A DNA stretch of 64,000 nt from JBDHWI01 sp964590135 (GTDB taxonomy: Bacteria > Chloroflexota > Anaerolineae > J036 > Brachytrichaceae): assembly GCA_964590135.1 (NCBI GenBank), contig CAZPVX010000025.1, positions 1 to 64,000 on the forward strand, given 5' to 3'. The position numbers were made by a program, and so were the translations under genes. The notes beneath the pieces are model-generated. The model did no database searches, was not told where the DNA came from, and saw only the letters and a program-made list of their open reading frames with translations. The stretch's first letter is position 1. Each line of letters starts with the position of its first letter. This document shows positions 40,237 to 47,054 of this stretch, piece after piece.

Positions 40237-41445
40237 TTATTGCTTCCTCGGTGGGAAACGCGATAGCACCGTTGCAGGATCTGGCACGAGCGCGCGGCTG
40301 CCAAGCGGCGCAAATGGCTTGAGTGGCTCAGGCAACCGCTCCGGCAGCGCGATGATGTTCAAGGTGTTGCCCTCCTGCGCTGCGTTGCCCTCCACCACTG
40401 CGAGGCCCAGCAGAAATCCCTCGCTATCCTGCGCGCATGAAGTCACCGTGCCGATCACGCGGCCGCGCTTGTCCAGCACAGGATCGCCGAGCTTCGACAC
40501 GCGCACGCCTTTCTCATTCATGCGAAAGCGCGCGCCTTTGAGGGTGTTCTTCGCAGCCTTCTCAGCATAGGCAGCCTTGCCGATGAAATCCACCGGTTTG
40601 TTCAACTTCACGAAGTTGTCGAAGCCGACATGATACGGAGCGAGGTTGAGCGGCCCGCCAAGTTCATGGCCGTAGAGTGGCAGGCCGGCCTCCGTGCGCA
40701 GCGAATCGCGCGCGGCCAGCCCGCACGGCTTCAAGCCCAGATCCCTGCCGGTTTCGAGAATCTTGTTCCACAAGGCGACAGATGCATTGGGGTGCACGAG
40801 GATCTCATAGGCGACGCGCTCGCCGGTGTAGCCGGTGCGCGAGATGAATACATCGTGGCCGGCGAGGCTGGCGCGTGTGATGCCGGCGTAGGGCAGGCTC
40901 TGGATTCTGGCTTGCGGGTCGTCGTTTGGGTCGCCGTCAAGCAGTTTCAGCAGGATTTCAAGTGACCTTGGGCCTTGCAACGCCAGGTCGACGCGCATGT
41001 CAGCGCCGGCGCTGGGGTCTCTCAAGTCCCTCAAATCGCATGCTGTGTCGCCTGTATTCCGTGCGCGCAACCAGGCCTGATCCTTGTCATCGTTTGATGC
41101 GTTGACGATGATGATGTAGCGCTGCTCCTCGACGCGGTAGATCATGATGTCGTCGATCACGTCGCCGGCGTCATCCAGCATGTAGGCGTAGTGTGAGCGC
41201 CCCACTGCCAGCTTGCTCACGTCGTTCGTGCCGATACGATCGAGGAAAGCGCAGGCATTCGGCCCGCGCGCGTCGAGCACGCCCATATGACTGACATCGA
41301 ACAAGCCGGCGGCCTGCCGCACAGCCAGATGTTCCTCGCGGGCGGAGGTGTACCACACCGGCATCTCCCATCCGCCGAAGGGCACCATGCGCGCGCCAAA
41401 TTGTTTGTGCGTCTCGAAGAGGGCAGTGCGTTTGAGTTCGGTCAT
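40237..41445 (-). CDS. gcvT: aminomethyltransferase (glycine cleavage T protein)
   Basis: The product has 402 residues from ATG 41445. Motifs are THKQFGARMVPFGGWEMPV, GLFDVSHMG, DLALQGPRSLEIL, ISRTGYTGERVAYEI and AARDSLRTEAGLPLYGHEL, all of the GcvT folate-binding fold. It transfers the methylene of the lipoyl-bound aminomethyl group to tetrahydrofolate, releasing ammonia. The other cleavage genes (gcvH, gcvP) are not in the window. It is encoded downstream of glyA, whose substrate pool (glycine, methylene-THF) it shares. The ZTP riboswitch upstream of glyA may also control it. Confidence 0.95.
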   Translation of the reverse strand: MTELKRTALFETHKQFGARMVPFGGWEMPVWYTSAREEHLAVRQAAGLFDVSHMGVLDARGPNACAFLDRIGTNDVSKLAVGRSHYAYMLDDAGDVIDDIMIYRVEEQRYIIIVNASNDDKDQAWLRARNTGDTACDLRDLRDPSAGADMRVDLALQGPRSLEILLKLLDGDPNDDPQARIQSLPYAGITRASLAGHDVFISRTGYTGERVAYEILVHPNASVALWNKILETGRDLGLKPCGLAARDSLRTEAGLPLYGHELGGPLNLAPYHVGFDNFVKLNKPVDFIGKAAYAEKAAKNTLKGARFRMNEKGVRVSKLGDPVLDKRGRVIGTVTSCAQDSEGFLLGLAVVEGNAAQEGNTLNIIALPERLPEPLKPFAPLGSRALVPDPATVLSRFPPRKQ

Positions 41446-41579
41446 ATTGGTGGCAAGTGTATCGTGCTTCGCACTACCGGCGCCAACTCCTCCCACTCGA
41501 TGCTCGTCTGCCGGTCATTCTCAAATTCGCGCTCCGTCCAGGCTTGAATGGCCAGCAAATCCGGGTCGGTTTTGGCCAT
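41442..41579 (-). CDS. small ORF just before gcvT, possibly the tail of a frameshifted gene
   Basis: Reading ATG 41579 gives 45 residues (MAKTDPDLLAIQAWTEREFE ... VRSTIHLPPI), with protein-like composition. Its TGA overlaps the gcvT start (ATATGA), a coupling pattern. Upstream in another frame, from ATG 41677, CRPDYTAHNELAEMYVRF also reads like protein and would join this one through a one-base shift near 41620-41630 (RF then LIRQRLGIE). Either a short real gene or an 80-residue gene broken by a frameshift or sequencing error. I do not recognise the family. Confidence 0.35.
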   Translation of the reverse strand: MAKTDPDLLAIQAWTEREFENDRQTSIEWEELAPVVRSTIHLPPI

Positions 41580-41801
41580 CTCGATGCCCAGACGCTGCCT
41601 GATGAGAAACGCACATACATCTCGGCTAATTCATTATGTGCCGTGTAATCAGGCCGGCACTGCGCACGCGGCGGCATACACCGTGCGCCGTCTTATCTGG
41701 CGCAACATCGTATCAGGGAGTCATTGCCGGACTGGTGGCATTGCCAGGTCTGTGACACGGCGGAAACACCGAAAATGTGGGTGTGTTGGCGGCGGAAGAA
41801 T

Positions 41802-41852
41802 GGCATTCGGGGATGTCGCTGGTGAGCTTGCCTGTGACAAACCCCGAATGCC
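41802..41852. repeat. inverted repeat after glyA
   Basis: GGCATTCGGGG (41802-41812) and CCCCGAATGCC (41842-41852) are perfect 11-bp arms around a 29-nt loop. It begins 7 bp past the glyA stop and has no T-run. The rest of 41680-41800 shows only small hairpins such as TGGCATTGCCA. Confidence 0.65.
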
Positions 41853-41858
41853 AAACTG

Positions 41859-43619
41859 CTACTTCACGACAACCGGCCCGGGGATAGGGCCGGCAATATC
41901 CGCATCGCTGAAAACAACGTAGCCATCGCTCAGGGCGCGCAGCCACTGCGTCACGTGCGCGGCCTTGTCCGCCGGCACATTCAGCGCATAGCCATCTGCC
42001 GTGCGCGTCACGCTCGCCGATGAGACAAACGCGCGGTTGCGGCCCAGCACCAGCGTCTCGGTCTTCGCGCCTTCCACCAGCCCCGACACGTCATCGGCCA
42101 GCGCCGCCTTCAAGAATTCCGGCGCTTGCTCACCGCTCACTTCGATCCTGGCCTTGCCGTCAACCGCATGCCACGTGAACGGATAACCATCGTGCGGCAG
42201 ATTGAAGTCGCGGCCGGCCCTGGCTGTCAGTGCGTCAATGCGCTTCACACCCTGCATCAATGCGTCAAAATCTACGCGCGCGGTGTAGATCACGCTCTTC
42301 TTGTTCTGGAGGGTGTAAGGTCTGGCGGTCTTCAGCACCAGCGCGATCGTATCGGCGATCTCGCGCATCTCGGCTTCCTTCAGGCCGCGCTGTGTGACCC
42401 ATGCTGTGCCGAGGCGTAGCGCGCTTGGTTTGCCGGCGTCCTTGTCACCCGGGATGGTGTTGCGATTGCACACGATGCCGGCCAGATCGAGGATGCGCGA
42501 AGCGACGTTGCCCATCAGCGGCACGCCATTGTCCTTGGCGATGGATTTGCAATCGAGCAACACCATGTGCGTGTTCGTGCCGCCGTGCACCACGCGCAGG
42601 CCATTGGCCTTGAAGCCCTCGCTCAGCGCGATGGCATTCTTCGCAATCTGCTGCTGCAAGGCTTTGAACTGCGGCGTCTGCGCGATCTTGAACATCGTCG
42701 CCATGCCGGCGATCTTGTTGAAGTGCGGCCCGCCCTGCATGCCGGGGAACACCGCGCGATCGATCTTCTTCGCCAACTCTGCATCCGTCGTGATGATGAC
42801 TGCGCCGCGCGGTCCCATCATCGTCTTGTGCGTGGTGAACGAGGTGACGTGCGCCACACCGACCGGGTTGGGATACGCGCCGGCGGCGGCCATGCCGGCG
42901 GTGTGGGCGATGTCGGCCAGCAGCACCGCGCCGACTGAATCGGCGATTTCGCGGAACTTGCGGAAATCCGGTGCCCAGGGATACGAGGTGTAGCCCGCGA
43001 TGATCATCTTCGGCTGCTCTTTTTGCGCCTGCTCGTAGATTTCTTCATAGTCGAGCAACTCGGTCTCCTCGCTCACGCGGTAGTGCACCACGCGCTGGCG
43101 ATGACCGGTGATGTTGACCGGGCTGCCGTGCGAGAGGTGGCCGCCGTGCAGCAGATCGAGCGTCATCACCGTGTCGCCGGGTTGCACCAGCGCCTCGTAG
43201 ATGGCGGTGTTTGCCACCGCGCCAGACAGGGGCTGCACGTTGACGAAGAGCTGTTCAGGCGCCATCCCCGGCGGGCAGAACACCTCAGCCCCGCGCCGCT
43301 GCGCCAGCGCTTCCATGATGTTGCAATACTCGACGCCCTTGTAATAGCGGCGGTCGCCGTTGCGGCGATAGAACGCCATCTGCTCGTCATAGTCGAGGAT
43401 CTCGTCTTCGCTCATGCCGGCCATGCTGGCGTGGGGATAGCCTTCGGCATAGATGTTCTGAAAGACCGAGCCTTCGGCCTCGCGAATGGCCGCCGGCACA
43501 TAGCTCTCGCTCGCGATCATCACCAGCTTGTCCAGTTGCCGGCGATGCTCATGCCCGATCAACTCGGCAACGTCAGGATCAACCTCGGCCAACTCGCCGC
43601 GAACTAGAAAATCAGACAT
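41859..43619 (-). CDS. glyA: serine hydroxymethyltransferase with C-terminal GcvT-like extension
   Basis: The product has 586 residues, against about 415-430 for typical SHMT. ATG 43619 follows GAGGAG. The SHMT part runs to about residue 465: MIASESYVPAAIREAEGSVF, YAEGYPHASMAG, DIAHTAGMAAAG and the PLP lysine in SFTTHKTMMGPRG. After it comes a segment (YPFTWHAVDGKARIEVSGEQ, APEFLKAALADDVSGLVEGA, ADGYALNVPADKAAHVTQWL) that resembles the first domain of GcvT/YgfZ, with its VSGxxAxxFLxxxLxxDV pattern. This looks like a natural fusion of SHMT with part of the folate-binding fold. It interconverts serine and glycine with tetrahydrofolate. gcvT follows, and a ZTP riboswitch lies upstream. Confidence 0.93.
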   Translation of the reverse strand: MSDFLVRGELAEVDPDVAELIGHEHRRQLDKLVMIASESYVPAAIREAEGSVFQNIYAEGYPHASMAGMSEDEILDYDEQMAFYRRNGDRRYYKGVEYCNIMEALAQRRGAEVFCPPGMAPEQLFVNVQPLSGAVANTAIYEALVQPGDTVMTLDLLHGGHLSHGSPVNITGHRQRVVHYRVSEETELLDYEEIYEQAQKEQPKMIIAGYTSYPWAPDFRKFREIADSVGAVLLADIAHTAGMAAAGAYPNPVGVAHVTSFTTHKTMMGPRGAVIITTDAELAKKIDRAVFPGMQGGPHFNKIAGMATMFKIAQTPQFKALQQQIAKNAIALSEGFKANGLRVVHGGTNTHMVLLDCKSIAKDNGVPLMGNVASRILDLAGIVCNRNTIPGDKDAGKPSALRLGTAWVTQRGLKEAEMREIADTIALVLKTARPYTLQNKKSVIYTARVDFDALMQGVKRIDALTARAGRDFNLPHDGYPFTWHAVDGKARIEVSGEQAPEFLKAALADDVSGLVEGAKTETLVLGRNRAFVSSASVTRTADGYALNVPADKAAHVTQWLRALSDGYVVFSDADIAGPIPGPVVVK

Positions 43620-43695
43620 GCAAGCTCCTCTCTTGTTGGGCCACCGCGCAATTTTTGCAGATGCGTAATGAGCCAATTATTCAGTGACGGAATCC

Positions 43696-43735
43696 AAAAA
43701 AAGAGAGGCAACGACCCGCACAGTCGATTGCCTCT
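43696..43735 (-). terminator. riboswitch-controlled terminator upstream of glyA
   Basis: On the minus strand AGAGGCAA pairs with TTGCCTCT, with an additional GTCG/CGAC extension and one bulged base, followed by CTTTTTTT. It directly abuts the 3' end of the ZTP aptamer (GGGCAGAGGC), so ligand-dependent antitermination is expected. The T-run ends about 76 nt before the glyA ATG. Confidence 0.88.
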
Positions 43736-43812
43736 GCCCAGACGATTCGGCGATGATGCGCCGCGCCTTCATGTGGTCCATTCCACTTGCATCGTCAGTC
43801 AGCGCAGCGGCT
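43735..43812 (-). ncRNA. ZTP (pfl) riboswitch aptamer controlling glyA
   Basis: On the minus strand the leader shows the conserved pfl order: TGACTGACG, then hairpin GTGGAATGGACCAC followed by ATGAA, then CGTCTGGGCAG at the 3' end. P1 forms from CGCTGCGC (43809-43802) and GCGCGGCG, 8 pairs with one U-G. CGTC of the 3' block can pair with GACG of the 5' block as the expected pseudoknot. The class binds ZMP/ZTP, a signal of low 10-formyl-THF, and often controls glyA, so high ZTP should allow read-through into glyA. Confidence 0.93.
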
Positions 43813-43823
43813 CGATTGCGAGG

Positions 43824-43832
43824 ATTCTAGCA
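43824..43832 (-). promoter_or_regulatory. extended -10 promoter of the riboswitch-glyA transcript
   Basis: On the minus strand TGCTAGAAT (43832-43824) places a start near 43817, only a few bases before the aptamer P1. The -35 region is poor, as expected with an extended -10. The same nine bases precede tRNA-His. Confidence 0.6.
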
Positions 43833-43932
43833 TGGCGTGAGAGCAATCAGCGCAAAAGTGAGATGCCGCCGGCGCCTTGCTCGTTACGCTTTCCCAGGCA
43901 CGCCGGCAGATTTCATTTGACCGGTCGATGGG

Positions 43933-43990
43933 GCGATCACGGGGAGGCTGATCGCACCTCAACAGGGCAGGGCGCAGAAAACGCCCTGCC
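43933..43990 (+). repeat. two hairpins upstream of a small secreted ORF
   Basis: GCGATCA (43933-43939) pairs with TGATCGC (43949-43955). GGCAGGGCG (43966-43974) pairs with CGCCCTGCC (43982-43990) around CAGAAAA. The second is strong and ends 30 bp before ATG 44021. No T-run follows, so it may be a leader structure rather than a terminator. The stretch 43833-43932 shows nothing else. Confidence 0.55.
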
Positions 43991-44020
43991 ATTTCAAATT
44001 CACATACAGGGGACGCCATC

Positions 44021-44170
44021 ATGCAACAAAAAATCGGATTCGCATCCATCGTTACGCTCATTGCCATGCTGCTCGTGCTGGCGGTGTGGGGCGGCAGCGC
44101 GCCGGCAGCCAGCGAAACAGCAGCGCTCGGCAGCATTGCTGCACAAGGCAGCCGCATCGCGGGGCGCTAG
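44021..44170 (+). CDS. small secreted or membrane peptide (49 residues)
   Basis: ATG 44021 is preceded by CAGGGG at about 9 nt. The product begins MQQKIGFASIVTLIAMLLVL, a signal-peptide-like helix with a likely cleavage site at APAAS, and ends after a short Ala/Ser-rich tail (TAG 44168). I do not recognise it. It lies 74 bp upstream of the lipoprotein gene on the same strand. It could be a true small exported peptide or the surviving N-terminus of a decayed secreted protein. Confidence 0.5.
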   Translation: MQQKIGFASIVTLIAMLLVLAVWGGSAPAASETAALGSIAAQGSRIAGR

Positions 44171-44244
44171 CCGGCGTTATTGATGCTGGTGCTGTGGAAC
44201 TTCGCGGAGTGCAACTGCGTCCTTGTTCCGGGAGGTGTTCGCAA

Positions 44245-45261
44245 GTGAGAGGGTTTTTGATGGCGTTTTTGACCATGAATTTGTCGCTAAGTGGTTGCGC
44301 TGCGCCGCAGCCGGCCAACCCCGCGCCGCCAACAAGCGCATCGGCGCACACACCCATCACCGCGACTGCGCCCATGAGCCGAGCCGAGGCGCGAGCGCAA
44401 CTCGACCAGTTGTGGACGGCGCTCAAGAAGCCGGCTGCGACTGCGAACGATGCCCCAGGCACCCTGTGGGATAAAGCCCTGACGCCGCCTTTGCCGCTGA
44501 GCTGGCCGCCCGCACCTGGCATGGATTGGGTGCAATATGCCTACGCCTACGGTCGTGACTTTCAAATCGCCGATGGCGTGCGTGTTGGCAAACCCTGGGC
44601 CACGATCACGTTGCATGCGGATGGCACTGCGACGCTGGCCCAACTGAGCGCGACGCTTGAAGATGGCGGCGTGCAGGGCGTGACGCCGGTCGGCCAGGAG
44701 CAGCAGGCCATCCTGCAAACGGGCGAAACTGCCCAGGCGACTGCGCTGTCGCTGACCGCGTTGCCCGATCCTTCGTCGCCGCCGGCGCGCGAGGTGAAGG
44801 CGTATTACGCGTCCTGGCTGTTTTACAACGGCGCGATCGCCGGGCTTGTCCGCGCGAATCATGCGCCGTTCTTCGCGTGGCTGAAAGAACCCGCTCCTGC
44901 TTCGAGCGCGCCAACGCTTGGCCAGCCGTTTGTGCTGGCCATCGGCGAGAGCGCGACCTTGAGCGACGCGCCGGTCAAGATCACATTCGACGGTGTGAGC
45001 GAGGACTCGCGCTGCCCCAAGCGGGTGACGTGTGTCTGGGCAGGCCGGGCTGTGCTCGATCTTACGGCGCAGGCCGGCGAAAGCGCGCCGATGACGCTCA
45101 CGCTGGCGACGATTCATTCACCCGATAAGGCCGACCGCGCCACATTCGGCGGCTATGAGATCGTCTTGCAGAGCGTGCAGCCTTACCCCGAGACGCCCGA
45201 CCATCCCATCAGCCCTGCGCAATACCGCGCCACGCTAGTGGTCACGCGCACAGACCAATGA
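44245..45261 (+). CDS. hypothetical lipoprotein
   Basis: The product has 338 residues from GTG 44245, chosen because GGGAGGTG stands about 8 nt upstream and the resulting N-terminus (VRGFLMAFLTMNLSLSGC) ends in a lipobox; an ATG at 44260 is the alternative. After a Pro/Ala-rich linker come two domains: one around WVQYAYAYGRDFQIADGVRV and HADGTATLAQLSA, and a C-terminal beta-rich domain beginning LGQPFVLAIGESATLSDAPV, with a cysteine pair (DSRCPKRVTCVWAG) that may form a disulfide. I do not know the family. The C-terminal part resembles small secreted metal or inhibitor-like domains in its CPxxVxCxWxG motif. It is exported and membrane-anchored. Confidence 0.7.
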   Translation: MRGFLMAFLTMNLSLSGCAAPQPANPAPPTSASAHTPITATAPMSRAEARAQLDQLWTALKKPAATANDAPGTLWDKALTPPLPLSWPPAPGMDWVQYAYAYGRDFQIADGVRVGKPWATITLHADGTATLAQLSATLEDGGVQGVTPVGQEQQAILQTGETAQATALSLTALPDPSSPPAREVKAYYASWLFYNGAIAGLVRANHAPFFAWLKEPAPASSAPTLGQPFVLAIGESATLSDAPVKITFDGVSEDSRCPKRVTCVWAGRAVLDLTAQAGESAPMTLTLATIHSPDKADRATFGGYEIVLQSVQPYPETPDHPISPAQYRATLVVTRTDQ

Positions 45262-45333
45262 CGCATGCGCGCTGGCGCAAAATGTGTTAAACAGGCAGCC
45301 GGCATTATCTATTTTTCATGGCCACTCATTTTC

Positions 45334-46986
45334 ATGAGCAGCACACCGCCCACCCTCACTTCCAGCGAATGCCCCAACTGCGGCGCAGCCATCGATTTGA
45401 GCAAGGTCGCCGACGGCCAGCGGCAAATCGAATGCGAATATTGCGGATCGATGTTGAACCTGCCCAAACGCGAGCGGCTGCGCGAGATTCAAACGCAGAC
45501 GATCAAGGTTCAGGTCAATGCACCCAGGGCGGCAGCGAGGCCGGCAATGCCGCAACGAACAGCGGGCGCCGGCCTGGGGTGCGTCATTCCCATCCTCGTG
45601 CTAGGCATTCTTGGCGTGGTGTTCTGGCAAGCCGGCTTGTTCGAGCGGCTCGGGTTTGGCGCAAACAACAGCGGCCTGCCCAACCTGCCGAAGATCGTTG
45701 CCGGCGCGCGGATATTTGGCTCGCCATTTCCGTTGCCGCGCGCGGATGACGGTGGCCAGGAAGTGGCCTATCTCACGCTGGCCGACAAAGCCACCAAGGT
45801 GGTCAACGTGGACATGACGAAAGAGGTGGAGAAGTGGCGCAGCCGTGATTTCTCCGATCACTTCACAGACATTGCCATGCAGGCAGACGCCGAGCGCGTG
45901 TTTGTGGTCGATGGCGATGCGCTGGTGGCGTTGAATCGGGCGAATGGCGAAGTGGCTTGGGAGTTGACGCTGCCCTACGCTATCTCGACCGATTACCAAT
46001 GTCGTTTCAATGCCTGCCTGCGTTTGTTTGACGACCAGGTGGTGGTGCGGCTGAAGGATGGAACATTGCAGGCGGTGAACAGCGCTACTGGCAAGCCGGC
46101 GTGGTCAAAGCAATTGAACTACACCAGCGGCGGCCTGTACAACGCACTTGGCAATCCGGCCGTCGTGGATACGGACGATGGCAAGAATTCTGCTGCAACG
46201 TTCTTTGTTTTTGATCGCAACAGCGGCGAGGTCACGATGAAGATGGCACCGGATTGTGTGCCGGATCGCAACTCGTCGAGATTGCGCGCTGAGTATCCTT
46301 TCGCATCAGACGACTGGCTGATCGCGCCAGATGGCAAATCGCTGGTCGTGGTGAAGGATGGCAGTCTGCCGTGCGCATGGCGCTTCGATCTGGCTACCGG
46401 CAAGGAGATCTGGTTGTATCAGTCAGATCAGAATGCGACTGACAAAGCCAAACTGCCGTTTATGCGCAAGGAGCCGACGCTGGTTTCGGAGGATGGCGTG
46501 TTCGTTGCCGGCACTGGCAGCGACGGAGTGATGTACAGACTGGATATGCAGACCGGCGCATTCAGCCTGTTGTTCACCGACACGCGGCACAGCCTCGAGC
46601 CTGTGCTGGCGCGCGCCGGCATGTTGTATGTGCTTGCCACCCCCAACTTCGACAGCGCCAAAAGAATACTGCGAGCCTACGATGCAACCAGCGGCGAAAA
46701 GAGATGGCAACTCGATCTCAAGATCGGCGGCGGCCTCGACAACTGGTTGTTGCAGCCGAGCAGCGCCGGCCTCTTTCTTGCGCAATCGTTGTGGGACGAC
46801 GACAAAATTCAGTTCGATGTGCTGGATCCGCAGACCGGCGCCAATCAGCGCCGGCAGACGTTGGAGATGGGGCATCCCAGCCTCACCGGCAAATACATCG
46901 ATGGCGATACAGCCTGGCTCAACTTCTCCACCAAATTGCACGAAGTAGACATGGCTACCGGCAATGTGAACAATACTTGGCCGTGA
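45334..46986 (+). CDS. zinc-ribbon, membrane-anchored beta-propeller protein
   Basis: The product has 550 residues from ATG 45334. The N-terminus holds a two-CxxC zinc ribbon (SSECPNCGAAID and ECEYCGSML) on the cytoplasmic side, then a single membrane segment (GCVIPILVLGILGVVFWQAG), then an outside PQQ-like propeller of about 430 residues (for example RVFVVDGDALVALNRANGEV, WRFDLATGKEIWLYQSD). This one-pass architecture would couple a cytoplasmic zinc module to an extracytoplasmic propeller. No catalytic motifs are visible. The neighbouring lipoprotein and secreted subtilase genes are on the same strand. Function unknown. Confidence 0.8.
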   Translation: MSSTPPTLTSSECPNCGAAIDLSKVADGQRQIECEYCGSMLNLPKRERLREIQTQTIKVQVNAPRAAARPAMPQRTAGAGLGCVIPILVLGILGVVFWQAGLFERLGFGANNSGLPNLPKIVAGARIFGSPFPLPRADDGGQEVAYLTLADKATKVVNVDMTKEVEKWRSRDFSDHFTDIAMQADAERVFVVDGDALVALNRANGEVAWELTLPYAISTDYQCRFNACLRLFDDQVVVRLKDGTLQAVNSATGKPAWSKQLNYTSGGLYNALGNPAVVDTDDGKNSAATFFVFDRNSGEVTMKMAPDCVPDRNSSRLRAEYPFASDDWLIAPDGKSLVVVKDGSLPCAWRFDLATGKEIWLYQSDQNATDKAKLPFMRKEPTLVSEDGVFVAGTGSDGVMYRLDMQTGAFSLLFTDTRHSLEPVLARAGMLYVLATPNFDSAKRILRAYDATSGEKRWQLDLKIGGGLDNWLLQPSSAGLFLAQSLWDDDKIQFDVLDPQTGANQRRQTLEMGHPSLTGKYIDGDTAWLNFSTKLHEVDMATGNVNNTWP

Positions 46987-47054
46987 TCGGTGCAGCGCAC
47001 TGACGAGCGGCCGAGCGACATCCCGTGCTGGTTTGGCGAAAATTCAAATTTACA

